Assembly (NCBI RefSeq): GCF_020892095.1
Contig: NZ_AP024845.1
Span: 992,001 to 1,056,000 of the forward strand
Reading direction: 5' to 3'
DNA from: Claveliimonas bilis
Lineage (GTDB): Bacteria > Bacillota > Clostridia > Lachnospirales > Lachnospiraceae
DNA: 64,000 nt
In this document: positions 7,742-16,073 of the stretch, one piece after another
How the letters are laid out: each line of letters begins with the position of its first letter
Numbering within the stretch: position 1 is the stretch's first letter
Notes under the pieces: generated by a model
What the model saw: only the letters and a program-made list of their open reading frames with translations
The model's database searches: none
Told to the model about the DNA's origin: nothing
Made by a program: the position numbers and the translations under genes

Positions 7742-8656
7742 CTACCTCTCTTTCGATTTTCTTGGTTTTTTCCGGTTCTGCGGCTGCGTATGCTGCGTCT
7801 GCCTTGTCCTGCCGGGTTTTTCTTTTGAAATCGGTTCCTTTCCCTTGCTTTCTGCCTCTTTCTTCCTCGCTGCCTGGATCTCCTTAAGCTCTTTCCGCAC
7901 GGACGGCTTTTTCGGTACGGACGGAGCATACAGCTTAGAAGTACCCTCGGCGGTTTTGTCTGGCCTTACGGAGATAGGCTCGGACAGACGGGATTTCTCT
8001 GTCTTTGCCAATGAGGGGTTTTGCTGTTTTCCCTCTTTCTTTACCGGTTCTCCCAGCAGTTCGTCCATGAGCCGGTCCTCCTGTGATTTTTCCGGGTGCA
8101 CCTGCTGTGGGGCTGCCGGTGCTTTTCCGGATGTTTTTCTCCGATCCGATGGCTGTTCCGCCCTCTGCTTTTCCTTTCCGGTATCCGGCTCCGCCTTTCC
8201 AGAGGATGTCTCCCGGCTCTTCCCGTGGGATTTTTCCTCCCGGCTCTTTTCTATCTCTGTCTTGATCTGCGCCGCTTCTGTAACAGAAGCAAACTTGAAC
8301 CGCTCCACGATCCGGTTGATCCGGGGAGCGTCTTCTTCCTTGACCACCACATCGACCATCCCGTCTATGCTCCCTTTCGGGTTCCGCACTGCACAGTATA
8401 AGATCCCATACCGCTTTGCCTCTGTGACAAATTGCTTCAAATCACTCTCTTTCACAGAATAGACGGTCAGTGGTTTTCCGGAGCGGACAAGGGTTTCCAG
8501 TCTCGCCCGTCCCTTGGTCTTTTTCTGCTCTTTCAGTACTGCATACAGAAGCACCGCAAGCTGTTTTGCCCCGGCTCCTGTGATCTTTAGGGCTGCCTCA
8601 CCGACTTCCAGCGACATGCGCACCACCTGGTCAGCGGCCTCACCTGATGTGTTCAT
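7742..8656 (-). CDS. PcfB-like conjugation accessory protein (DUF3801)
   Basis: 304 residues. The N-terminal 140 residues match the PcfB/DUF3801 family: AADQVVRMSLEVGEAALKIT, then KQLAVLLYAVLKEQ, KGRARLETLVRSGKPLTVY and YGILYCAVRN. The rest is low-complexity, charged and Lys/Glu/Arg/Pro-rich, probably disordered. In pCF10, PcfB is one of the conjugation proteins that helps bring the relaxosome to the coupling protein. The start overlaps the relaxase end by 17 bp, so the two are translationally coupled. Confidence 0.8.
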   Translation of the reverse strand: MNTSGEAADQVVRMSLEVGEAALKITGAGAKQLAVLLYAVLKEQKKTKGRARLETLVRSGKPLTVYSVKESDLKQFVTEAKRYGILYCAVRNPKGSIDGMVDVVVKEEDAPRINRIVERFKFASVTEAAQIKTEIEKSREEKSHGKSRETSSGKAEPDTGKEKQRAEQPSDRRKTSGKAPAAPQQVHPEKSQEDRLMDELLGEPVKKEGKQQNPSLAKTEKSRLSEPISVRPDKTAEGTSKLYAPSVPKKPSVRKELKEIQAARKKEAESKGKEPISKEKPGRTRQTQHTQPQNRKKPRKSKER

Positions 8657-10097
8657 GGTTAATCTCCTCCTTTCCCTGTTTCTTTTCCTGCCGCACGATC
8701 TGTATCTTTTGCCGGATCAGGCCAGAACGTGCAGCAATCCCATCACAAAGCATCACTTCCTCTCTCATTTCTCCGATCCGGGCAGTCAATCTGGAAATTT
8801 CTGTTTTTACTTCCGCCAGTCGATTTTCTTCCCGAATGCTGCGGCACTGATACCGCAGCTTCTGACGTTCTTTCGATAGCTGTGTCATCTGTTCCTGCAG
8901 CGATTCCTTATAAGAAAAAAGCTGCTCGTCCGTGTCAATGTGACAGCGGCAGAGCAGCCTTGTCTCTCTTGAGATCTGTTCCAGTTTCGCCAGATCCTCC
9001 CGCAAAAGGAAATGAAGTTGTTTTGAAGATACGGGCGGGCGGTTCTTTGGCAGGATACCTAAGAGAAAACAGTAGTGCAGATACAATCCCCGCAGTCCTC
9101 CGATCCTTTTCTTCGGCAGGTTTCCCCGCACATATGCCACATACCGTTTTTTCTCCGGCTGTCGTTCTTCCTGCAAAATGGCAGGCGGATCTTCCTCCAG
9201 TATCCTCCTTCGGATCGACTCCAGAGAATACTCCTCTCCAAAGTTCCGTTTCAGTTTCAGCCCACGTTCCCGTCCTTCCGGGCGTATCGTAAGATCTTTC
9301 CCAAACTTGATAGAATAGCCTTTCTCCTTTAGAAAATGGAAAAACTGTTTTTCTGTCCTTGCCTGCAAGATTGCCTCATCCACATCCTCCCGGACAATAC
9401 TGTGGTAGGTTGGCCTGCCTTCCTGCTCCGCCCGCCACTCGCCATAAGATTTGGACTTTCCCGGCTGCGGATGTTCGATTACGGACAGACCATACTCCTG
9501 ACAAAGGCGGTCAGAGACGGCACGCATATCCCGATAGTCCTGATTGGTTCTGTGATACCGTTTTCCATCTGTGTAGGAAACAGAGTTGACCACAAAATGA
9601 TTATGAAGATGATGGGCTTTGTCCAGATGGGTTGCTACCAGTACCTGAAAACGATCTCCCCACAATTCCTGTGCCAGTCGGATACCGACCTCATGGGCCA
9701 ATGCCGGAGTACACTCTCCCGGTGCAAAGGACTGATACCCATGAAATGCCACAATTCCCTCATCCTTTCCATACCGTTTTTTGACCGCCATCATTTCACT
9801 GCGGGCGGTGGCGGGCGTACAGTTAATACCGGAAACATACTGCTGCATAATCTGCTCCGTCTCACTGACAATCTCCTCCTCACCTTTTCTTCCTTTTGAT
9901 CTGGTCTTTTCCTCATTGACCGCATAGGCAATCACATCGGAGAGACTCTGCATTTTCTCTTCAGTTTGTACCGCCTCTTCTTTTTTATATTCCGGAAGTT
10001 TTGCGATCTCCGGAGCGGTAGTCTTTTCCGGATTCTCCACATAGATCACGACTTTCCCCAGCCACCCTTTCACACTCCAGATGGATGTGGTAGCCAC
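8640..10097 (-). CDS. MOB-P type relaxase (MobA/VirD2 family)
   Basis: Starts at GTG 10097 (VATTSIWSVKGWLGK) behind GGAGGGGAG, 1 bp after the mobC stop; 485 residues. An upstream ATG at 10121 is less likely because it lies inside mobC and has no ribosome site. The N-terminal 250 residues form the relaxase domain: YVENPEKT, a motif around FHGYQSFAPGE, ALAHEVGIRLAQELWG and the metal-binding histidine cluster THLDKAHHLHNHFVVNSV. The C-terminal half is helical and rich in Lys, Arg and Glu, with a predicted coiled coil from about residue 370. It should nick oriT and lead the strand into a recipient. No coupling protein lies nearby, so transfer would need help from another element. Confidence 0.88.
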   Translation of the reverse strand: MATTSIWSVKGWLGKVVIYVENPEKTTAPEIAKLPEYKKEEAVQTEEKMQSLSDVIAYAVNEEKTRSKGRKGEEEIVSETEQIMQQYVSGINCTPATARSEMMAVKKRYGKDEGIVAFHGYQSFAPGECTPALAHEVGIRLAQELWGDRFQVLVATHLDKAHHLHNHFVVNSVSYTDGKRYHRTNQDYRDMRAVSDRLCQEYGLSVIEHPQPGKSKSYGEWRAEQEGRPTYHSIVREDVDEAILQARTEKQFFHFLKEKGYSIKFGKDLTIRPEGRERGLKLKRNFGEEYSLESIRRRILEEDPPAILQEERQPEKKRYVAYVRGNLPKKRIGGLRGLYLHYCFLLGILPKNRPPVSSKQLHFLLREDLAKLEQISRETRLLCRCHIDTDEQLFSYKESLQEQMTQLSKERQKLRYQCRSIREENRLAEVKTEISRLTARIGEMREEVMLCDGIAARSGLIRQKIQIVRQEKKQGKEEINHEHIR

Positions 10098-10098
10098 G

Positions 10099-10449
10099 TC
10101 ACACTCCCCTCCGATTTTCATCTTTCATCGGTTCCGGCAGAATAACTGCCTCTGTGATCTTTTTTACGGTATTCTCAAATAACCGCATATCCCGATCATA
10201 CCGCTGCACATCAATCACATTTAATGTGTGGGCTTTCTGTGCAATCTGGTTTAGGTTATTCCCAATCCGGTGGAGTTCTCGCATCATGGAATAGTAGTCC
10301 GGCGGCGGGGCGTCTCTTGGAACCACACCGCTGATCAGATGGCGGAGATATGCCTCCCTGCTCAGGCCGCTCTTCTTTACTTTTTTATCCAGTGCCTCCG
10401 CCTCTTTCCGGTTCAGACGGAACAGGATCGCCACATTTCGTTTTCTCAT
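10099..10449 (-). CDS. mobC: MobC-like relaxosome accessory protein
   Basis: 116 residues. The N-terminus RNVAILFRLNRKEAEALDKK fits a ribbon-helix-helix DNA-binding fold, followed by SGLSREAYLRHLISG and the family signature MMRELHRIGNNLNQIAQKA. MobC-type proteins bind near oriT and help the relaxase reach the nick site. Its stop (TGA, 10101-10099) lies 1 bp before the relaxase GTG, and its start overlaps the previous gene by 4 bp (ATGA), so the three are coupled. Confidence 0.85.
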   Translation of the reverse strand: MRKRNVAILFRLNRKEAEALDKKVKKSGLSREAYLRHLISGVVPRDAPPPDYYSMMRELHRIGNNLNQIAQKAHTLNVIDVQRYDRDMRLFENTVKKITEAVILPEPMKDENRRGV

Positions 10450-11432
10450 CGCTCCATCTCCTTTGCCTTTTCTATGGATTCCGGCACCTGGCGAAGCCGT
10501 CGTTTTTCTTTATCAAACTCATATACTCTGTCCGACAGGATTTCATCTCTTGCAACTTCTGTCTTGTTGACCTCCCGCACCATTTCTCCCAGCTCCTTTG
10601 GCGATACCGTCATTTCTTTCGGAACAACGATCATCTCATGCAGAGACGATGGGAGAAGATAACACCCTTGCGGGAATACCGATTCCAACTGCTCCTGCAG
10701 ATTAGGATAGGCAAGGACAGAAGCACCGTTCAGTTTTGTCTGATTACTCAGAACATACATGCCCTCTTTTGGAATTTCTTCTCCTTCTTCCATCTGCAGC
10801 AGATTTTTTGTCTCAAAAGGAAGCCCTGACAGTTCCATCAGCACATCATCCATGCTCATCAGTACAGGCGGGCAGTTCTTCACTGCATTTTCCAATGCCT
10901 GCTGATAGACCTCCTGTGGCCGTACTTCCCACTGGCTCATCAGTTCATGGGTTACTTTGATACTGCCCGTTCCTTCGCCGGTCGGCGAAGGGAATTCAAT
11001 CCGGCAGATCACAGACAGATCTTCCATTTCCTTATGGGGAACCCCGGACAACATCCGTTGGTTGGTTTTTGTGTTAATAACCTGTACGGTCAGATAATCT
11101 TTCACAGAATCATAATCCGCAAAATCCAGACTTTCCGGCAGTTCCCGTACAGATAGCGACTGTCTGCACACATCGGCAATACGGTTCATGATCTGATCCA
11201 TTGGCTCCCCTTTTCGGATCTGATCATAGAATGGCTCCATATAGACAACCGGAGCAATCTTCTGTCCTGGCATATTTAGAACAATTCCCGTCATCACTAC
11301 GCCATTATTCTTCTGCTGTTCTGAAACTTCACATTGCATGTTTTGATAATCCTCCGGCAGATAATCTTTAATCTGCTGTGTCACACCCTCGGCGAAGGCT
11401 CTCACTGCTACCGTGCTGTTCATGCTGTCCAT
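10446..11432 (-). CDS. DUF5688-family element protein
   Basis: 328 residues, starting at 11432 or at the second Met at 11423 (GGAAAGGGGG just upstream suits the second better). It matches the DUF5688 family found in Tn1549-like elements: AVRAFAEGVTQQIKDYLP, the NNGVVMTGIVL motif, IAPVVYMEPFYDQIRKGE, and a C-terminal region with GMYVLSNQTKLNGASVLAYP and GCYLLPSSLHEMIVVP. The function is unknown; it is cytoplasmic with no membrane segment. It is the first gene of the mobC-relaxase-pcfB operon. The IS110 element has landed just upstream and probably separates the operon from its original promoter. Confidence 0.75.
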   Translation of the reverse strand: MDSMNSTVAVRAFAEGVTQQIKDYLPEDYQNMQCEVSEQQKNNGVVMTGIVLNMPGQKIAPVVYMEPFYDQIRKGEPMDQIMNRIADVCRQSLSVRELPESLDFADYDSVKDYLTVQVINTKTNQRMLSGVPHKEMEDLSVICRIEFPSPTGEGTGSIKVTHELMSQWEVRPQEVYQQALENAVKNCPPVLMSMDDVLMELSGLPFETKNLLQMEEGEEIPKEGMYVLSNQTKLNGASVLAYPNLQEQLESVFPQGCYLLPSSLHEMIVVPKEMTVSPKELGEMVREVNKTEVARDEILSDRVYEFDKEKRRLRQVPESIEKAKEMER

Positions 11433-11554
11433 CCCCCTTTCCTGTTAATATCTGCTGATATTTCTCCAAACGCTTTTTTTCTGTCTCCTACTACAATATA
11501 TTTATGGTTAATACCCCTTACATCCAGTAAGGAATTATCCATCTTGTTGCTTAA

Positions 11555-11755
11555 GCTGTTAGAATGAGTATGGCAATGGGTCTGGCCTCTACCTCCTAGG
11601 ACTTAACGTCCGTAAAAAAGTCAGCCAACCAGCACTCATTCGCAGCATTCGTTTTACGCAGGTTGAACTTTCTCGTTCGTGTGATATCCCCAGTAGATTG
11701 AATGGGCAATGAGTAAATCTGGTATTGACCATTGCTAATTCATTTCAAAGGAGTC
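11555..11755 (+). ncRNA. Candidate IS110 bridge RNA region
   Basis: This is the noncoding left part of the IS110 element, before the transposase. It holds an 8-bp inverted repeat, GAATGAGT (11562-11569) with ACTCATTC (11634-11641), enclosing a small hairpin GGAC-TTAAC-GTCC (11599-11611). In IS621 and relatives the same position encodes a structured bridge RNA that pairs with both target and donor DNA. The assignment rests on position and predicted structure only. Confidence 0.5.
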
Positions 11756-11761
11756 TTTATC

Positions 11762-12979
11762 ATGAACGCTGTTGGTATCGATGTTTCCAAAGGTAAAAGT
11801 ACTGTCACCATTCGCAGGCCCGGAGATGTGGTCCTTATGCCACCCTGCGATATTCCACACACCCAGTCCGCTATCAACGCTCTTATTGAGCAGATCAAAA
11901 ACCTTGATGGCGAAACCAAAGCCTGCATGGAACACACCGGAAGATACTATGAACCGGTCGCTAACTGGCTCTCTGACGCAGGCATCTTTGTCAGCACTGT
12001 CAATCCCATCCTGATCAGGGATTTCGGGGATGACTCTCTCCGTGCTCCAAAGACAGACAAAGCGGATTCTAAAAAAATCGCCCGTTATGCTCTTGACCGC
12101 TGGGCAAAACTGAAGCAATATGGAAGTATGGATAAAACACGCAATCAACTCAAAACAATGAATCGGCAGTTTGGTTTTTATATAGACCAGAAAACTGCTA
12201 TGAAAAACAATCTCATTTCCCTTCTGGATCAAACCTATCCCGGTGCCAATGACTTCTTTGACAGCCCTGCCCGCAGTGACGGCTCCCAGAAATGGGTAGA
12301 CTTTGTCTACACCTACTGGCATGTGGATTGTGTACGCTGCAAGTCTCTGCAAGCCTTTACGGAGCATTACCAGAAGTGGTGCAAACGCAACGGTTATAAC
12401 TTCAGTGCCTCAAAGGCAGAAAAGATCTATCAGAGCTCTTCTGACCTGATCGCCGTATTTCCGAAAGATGACAGCACAAAAACGCTGATACGGCAGGCTG
12501 TCACGATGCTGAACACGGCTTCTCAGACAGTGGAGGCTCTCCGCCTTAAGATGGATCAGACCGCCGCCACGCTCCCGGAATATCCGGTTATTATGGCAAT
12601 GAACGGTGTCGGTCCCTCACTTGGCCCCCAGCTTATGGCTGAGATTGGAGACGTTACCCGTTTCACTCACAGAGAAGCGCTTACCGCTTTCGCCGGTGTC
12701 GATCCGGGTAAGAACGATTCCGGCAAACGTAACCAGAAAAGTGTACGCACTTCAAAGAAAGGCTCTCCAAGCCTGCGCAAAACACTATTTCAGATCATGG
12801 ACGGCTTGATCAAACGCTCTCCGATAGATGATCCGGTCTATGCCTTCATGGATAAAAAACGATCCGAAGGCAAGCCTTATTACGTCTATATGACTGCCGG
12901 AGCCAATAAGTTTCTCCGCATTTATTACGGACGGGTAAGGGAATACCTTGCTTCTCTGGAAGAATCCAAAGAAAGCTGA
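11762..12979 (+). CDS. IS110-family transposase
   Basis: 405 residues from ATG 11762, which follows AAAGGAG by 8 nt. The N-terminal DEDD/RuvC-like domain begins MNAVGIDVSKGKSTV (first Asp), continues with CMEHTGRYYEPVANWL (Glu) and APKTDKADSKKIARYA (two Asp). The C-terminal Transposase_20 domain has PVIMAMNGVGPSLGPQLMAEIG and FAGVDPGKNDSGKRNQKS, where the Ser in NDSGK matches the conserved catalytic serine. The protein appears full length and intact, so the copy could be active. Confidence 0.93.
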   Translation: MNAVGIDVSKGKSTVTIRRPGDVVLMPPCDIPHTQSAINALIEQIKNLDGETKACMEHTGRYYEPVANWLSDAGIFVSTVNPILIRDFGDDSLRAPKTDKADSKKIARYALDRWAKLKQYGSMDKTRNQLKTMNRQFGFYIDQKTAMKNNLISLLDQTYPGANDFFDSPARSDGSQKWVDFVYTYWHVDCVRCKSLQAFTEHYQKWCKRNGYNFSASKAEKIYQSSSDLIAVFPKDDSTKTLIRQAVTMLNTASQTVEALRLKMDQTAATLPEYPVIMAMNGVGPSLGPQLMAEIGDVTRFTHREALTAFAGVDPGKNDSGKRNQKSVRTSKKGSPSLRKTLFQIMDGLIKRSPIDDPVYAFMDKKRSEGKPYYVYMTAGANKFLRIYYGRVREYLASLEESKES

Positions 12980-13126
12980 TTTCAATCCCATACTTTGTTC
13001 CAGGCCAGCGCACTGCGGTGGTCTTGTTGTGATACTCTTTTTTCAACCTGTATAAAATTTTCAAAGTTCATCAATTTCTGCTTGACTCTTTATTTGCAGA
13101 CTTTTTTAAAAGGATCTCCATCCGTA

Positions 13127-13237
13127 TCATTTGTCCACCTCCCGGTCATGTCTGTAAAGACGGTTGATCTGCATAAGGCACATCATAGCCACACCGATCA
13201 TACCGCCAACCATTGTTCCGCAAATAAACTGGATCAT
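13127..13237 (-). CDS. DUF3789 small membrane protein
   Basis: 36 residues from ATG 13237 (MIQFICGTMVGGMIGVAMM), behind GGAGGT. It is one TM helix followed by a short, charged, cytoplasmic tail. The FxxGTMVGGxxGV pattern is typical of DUF3789, found in Tn1549-like elements of Clostridia. The function is unknown. Confidence 0.72.
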   Translation of the reverse strand: MIQFICGTMVGGMIGVAMMCLMQINRLYRHDREVDK

Positions 13238-13271
13238 GTTCACTCTTACCTCCGTTTCTTGTAAAAGGGTT

Positions 13272-13325
13272 TCAGGGATTTTTCCCTGACAAGCTGCCGG
13301 AGGGTTGCCAGAAAAGCTCTGGCAA
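13272..13325. other. Two adjacent perfect hairpins
   Basis: TCAGGG (13272-13277) pairs with CCCTGA (13284-13289), and TTGCCAGA (13305-13312) pairs with TCTGGCAA (13318-13325) around a 5-nt loop. They lie in the 182-bp gap between DUF3789 and the Cys-rich gene. No other gene is visible in this gap. Confidence 0.5.
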
Positions 13326-13419
13326 TCCAAAGGCGTTGCTTGCTGGTATTGTGTATCCCACTCCGCCTGCGCTCCGTTCCCGCCTCCGGCGGTTCATTAC
13401 CTGCCGACAACAAAAGCTG

Positions 13420-13824
13420 TCATGGCTGTTTTTCTCCCTCCGGATGGGTACATCCACCACACTCCGGGCAGCGCCAATGACAGTTTTCACACTCCTCATC
13501 TCCGCAGACACCATAGTCAATCAGACTGCAAAGGCCGCATTTCTCACAGCCATACTCACAGGACCGGCACCGGTCTTCCAGATCGTCCATCATGCATTCT
13601 CCACTTTCCGGGCAAAGATATGAGCAGTGATCACAGTTTCCCGGACAATCCCGCTCCCCTTTTTCTTCAACCATAATGCCAACTATTTCTCCTCCCTCCA
13701 TGTTCAGAGCCTCTCCGGACGTGATCATATCCCGCAGAATCCGATCAATTTCTTTCCGGTTAATGGCTCCTATCGCAACCTTTTTCCTGTGAACGATCCT
13801 CAAATCATACTGAACTGTCTTCAT
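13420..13824 (-). CDS. Cysteine-rich element protein
   Basis: 134 residues. The N-terminal half is ordinary (YDLRIVHRKKVAIGAINRKEIDRILRDM). Residues from about 63 on contain 16 Cys in CxxxC, CxxC and CxxCxxxC spacings (for example CPGNCDHCSYLCPESGEC and CRSCEYGCEKCGLC), which suggests three or four zinc or metal sites. A similar protein is common beside the TOPRIM gene in these elements, but I cannot name the family. The start lies 14 bp after the TOPRIM gene stop, in the same operon. Confidence 0.7.
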   Translation of the reverse strand: MKTVQYDLRIVHRKKVAIGAINRKEIDRILRDMITSGEALNMEGGEIVGIMVEEKGERDCPGNCDHCSYLCPESGECMMDDLEDRCRSCEYGCEKCGLCSLIDYGVCGDEECENCHWRCPECGGCTHPEGEKQP

Positions 13825-13838
13825 AAAGTCCTCTCTTT

Positions 13839-14810
13839 CTACCGTTCAAAGTCTCTCCCTCTGTGTCTTTTTTCCCGCTTTGTCTGCCGGATTCCCAGCC
13901 GGATACAAAGGCTATCGTTGCAGTCATTCCCCTGCTTTGGCGGCTCATCTCTTGTCTGGTATTTCTTCGGAAGTACCGTCCGGATGGCCTGTGTCGCAAG
14001 CCTTCCCGTCCGGTCATTATCCAGATGAAACACCACCCTATCCACCTCCGGATGTTCTTTCAGAAAGCGAGTCAGCGCTGCCGGAACTTTGCTTTTCTCG
14101 ATTTCTTTGGCCGGCTGATACACACCTGCAAGGGATAACAGATGTTCCTCTCGCCAGTTTTTTCCGTCCAGCTTTCGTTCTGTGGCGTAAGATAACAGGT
14201 CAATGGCTGACTCAAACAGATGGACTGCCCGGCATTTTTCCTCTGCTGGAATACAGAAAGAATAGTTTTTGTCACTTCCGGACGCCTCTCCAAGAAAATC
14301 TGAACTGATTCCACGCAGAGCCGCATAACGAGGTGTTCCGCTCTCATCCATTCCCACAAAAACCACGTTGTGGTAATTCTCACTTTCATAAAGTCGATGG
14401 GTTTTCAAACAGAATCGAATAATCTCCATATCAATCCCACGGTTCTGCAGATATGAAACTGCATACGTCTGATAGCGATAAGGCTTTGGCAGGATCAGCT
14501 TTTTCTCTGTTTTCTTTTCGGCTGGTATGGAAACAGGCGGCTGTATTGCCGCCTGTTCCGCTATCATCTGTACCGCCTGCACAAAGTCATATCCTCTCAC
14601 TTTGATCAGATAATCAAGTGCGCTCCTGCCCCCAATCCCCCGGCTCCACCACATCCATTTTCCGTTAGAGATCTTCAAACTGTCGTGGAATCTGGTGGTA
14701 TAAACATTCCCGGAGAAATGCACCAGCTCATAAGGTTCATAGTTCTTTAGATAGGTCAGAAGGTCGATCTGCTTGACTCTCTGCACCACTTCCGGCGCAA
14801 CATAAGGCAT
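13839..14810 (-). CDS. DUF3991/TOPRIM primase-like protein
   Basis: 323 residues from ATG 14810 (MPYVAPEVVQRVKQIDLLTY), preceded by AGGAAAGGAG. The N-terminus resembles the CHC2-like region of primases, with the GKWMWWSRGIGGRSALDYLIKV motif but without the zinc-binding Cys set. The DUF3991 part (AVSYLQNRGIDMEIIRFCLK) is followed by a TOPRIM fold: HLFESAIDLLSYA supplies the Glu and VVFHLDNDRTGR the Asp-x-Asp. It probably primes or processes the element's DNA after transfer. Its 5' side is marked off from the VapD genes by a strong terminator. Confidence 0.82.
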   Translation of the reverse strand: MPYVAPEVVQRVKQIDLLTYLKNYEPYELVHFSGNVYTTRFHDSLKISNGKWMWWSRGIGGRSALDYLIKVRGYDFVQAVQMIAEQAAIQPPVSIPAEKKTEKKLILPKPYRYQTYAVSYLQNRGIDMEIIRFCLKTHRLYESENYHNVVFVGMDESGTPRYAALRGISSDFLGEASGSDKNYSFCIPAEEKCRAVHLFESAIDLLSYATERKLDGKNWREEHLLSLAGVYQPAKEIEKSKVPAALTRFLKEHPEVDRVVFHLDNDRTGRLATQAIRTVLPKKYQTRDEPPKQGNDCNDSLCIRLGIRQTKREKRHRGRDFER

Positions 14811-14874
14811 AAATATCATCTCCTTTCCTGCCCGTGATTGGATATTACACAATTCATTTCTCATATCTGGGCAT

Positions 14875-14917
14875 TAAAAAAGCCGGATGATCTTCTTTTC
14901 TTGAAAACCATCCGGCT
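14875..14917 (-). terminator. Terminator after the VapD cassette
   Basis: On the minus strand AGCCGGATG (14917-14909) pairs with CATCCGGCT (14889-14881), followed by T6 (14880-14875). A sister hairpin with the same outer sequence lies at 33533-33573. Confidence 0.75.
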
Positions 14918-14936
14918 ATGTACTTTGTAAAATATT

Positions 14937-15269
14937 TTATTGCTCTTCTTCATGCAAGCGTTGTGCTTCTCTCACAAATACATGAGAAATATCATACAAT
15001 TCCGGCACATCAGAAATAGTACAAATACTCACACAATAATTCAGCCACGGAAATTCCTTTGTCATTTTATAAATAACAGACATTGCCTTTGCTTCTGACA
15101 TAGCCTCAATGGAATGATACCCGGAACCCTGAATATGTTCAAAACCATTCTTTTCAAAGTAAGCCCGTACATCATAGTACGCATTATGCCAGTCTCCTTT
15201 AGGATAATGCTGCTGCAGTGCCTCTGTATCTAGATCAAAATTGATCCCTTTTCTCTGTGTACTGTCCAT
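14937..15269 (-). CDS. VapD-family endoribonuclease-like protein
   Basis: 110 residues, ATG 15269 behind AAGGA. It follows the VapD pattern: INFDLDTEALQQHYP (start strand and Asp), AYYDVRAYFEKNGFEHIQGSGYHS, then VIYKMTKEFPWLNYCV and an acidic end. VapD proteins have a Cas2-like ferredoxin fold and cut RNA, and in Haemophilus VapD is paired with VapX. It starts 4 bp after a 96-aa protein, the usual layout of a toxin-antitoxin pair. It is slightly longer than H. pylori VapD. Toxicity is inferred, not seen. Confidence 0.75.
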   Translation of the reverse strand: MDSTQRKGINFDLDTEALQQHYPKGDWHNAYYDVRAYFEKNGFEHIQGSGYHSIEAMSEAKAMSVIYKMTKEFPWLNYCVSICTISDVPELYDISHVFVREAQRLHEEEQ

Positions 15270-15273
15270 TTGG

Positions 15274-15564
15274 CTAATTCCTTATGAACTCGGTAATAAG
15301 ATTCTCTTTTTCATTTCCGTTATACCAGAAACATTCCTGTAAATGATCTGTAATCTTTCTGGAGTTTTTCATTGCAAAGATTGCCGCCCAAAATCTACCA
15401 TAATCCTGTTTTCGTCCACGGTCAAGATATACTCTTTTTCCCGGTTGCCTGTCTGCACAACTTAATTCTTCTCTTTCAAAAATCTGATCCGTTTCTTCGC
15501 AAATCTGATCCATATCGCTCTGTGTCAAATCTTTCGAGTTAAAAATAATTTCTACTTTATACAT
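15274..15564 (-). CDS. Small protein upstream of vapD, candidate antitoxin
   Basis: 96 residues from ATG 15564 (MYKVEIIFNSKDLTQSDMDQ) behind GAAAGGA. It is an alpha/beta protein with DQIFEREELSCADRQPGKRVYLDRGRK split by charged turns and AAIFAMKNSRKITDHLQEC at the end. I do not recognise the family and it does not look like VapX. Its position directly before a VapD gene, with 4 bp between them, is the only reason to suggest an antitoxin or partner. Confidence 0.65.
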   Translation of the reverse strand: MYKVEIIFNSKDLTQSDMDQICEETDQIFEREELSCADRQPGKRVYLDRGRKQDYGRFWAAIFAMKNSRKITDHLQECFWYNGNEKENLITEFIRN

Positions 15565-15658
15565 AATATCCATCCTTTCAATGGCACACTCTCTGTTCTT
15601 TTCGATTTCATTTTATCATGTCAGATTGAGAATGTCATGTCCTTTTTCATCGTATATA

Positions 15659-16027
15659 TTACACTACCCCAATCTTTTTCAAATACACATACCCATCCGT
15701 ATGCCCCCGGAAATAGATCTGGCAGCGTTCTATCGTCTCTTTTTCAAACATCCTGCTCATATATTTTCTCACAATCTCATGTTCCTCGGCAGTAAGACTG
15801 ATGGCTCCGCTCCCTTCTGTCACTTCTAGAATAAACGGATACCTGCTTTCCATCTCTCCCAGTTTCTGGCACATATCGGCATATTCTATATCCTGTTTTT
15901 TCAGATCTACCATAATATCGCTGTCAATCTCCATGAAGCTGTCTTTGATCCGCTCCACAAGATCACAAAAGTCTGTCTTATTCAAATCAATCATCCTCTC
16001 TGATAATACATTTCCTGCTTTATACAT
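15659..16027 (-). CDS. Element protein, paralogue of the next gene upstream
   Basis: 122 residues from ATG 16027 behind AGGAGTGG. The segments CDLVERIKDSFMEID, YADMCQKLGEMESRYPFI, ISLTAEEHEIVRKYMSRMF, ERCQIYFRGHTDGYVYLKKI show a small all-helical protein. The same plan (SPEYSRILKESDELLFKYPFI, LSVKKARALSRFLAL, YERIQLYLMGCRHTLEML) occurs in the gene at 16074-16412, so the two arose by duplication. The family was not recognised and no function can be proposed. AT-rich and typical of element cargo. Confidence 0.65.
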   Translation of the reverse strand: MYKAGNVLSERMIDLNKTDFCDLVERIKDSFMEIDSDIMVDLKKQDIEYADMCQKLGEMESRYPFILEVTEGSGAISLTAEEHEIVRKYMSRMFEKETIERCQIYFRGHTDGYVYLKKIGVV

Positions 16028-16073
16028 TACTATATCCACTCCTGGCATTTTCTACAATTCAGAACGCTGCTTT

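Larger units (their letters stand above)
11500..13090 (+). mobile_element. IS110-family insertion sequence
   Basis: A plus-strand transposase sits in an otherwise minus-strand operon, with about 250 bp of noncoding DNA before it and about 110 bp after. IS110 elements lack long terminal inverted repeats and usually make no target duplication, so the exact ends cannot be read from the sequence; those given are estimates. Confidence 0.7.
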
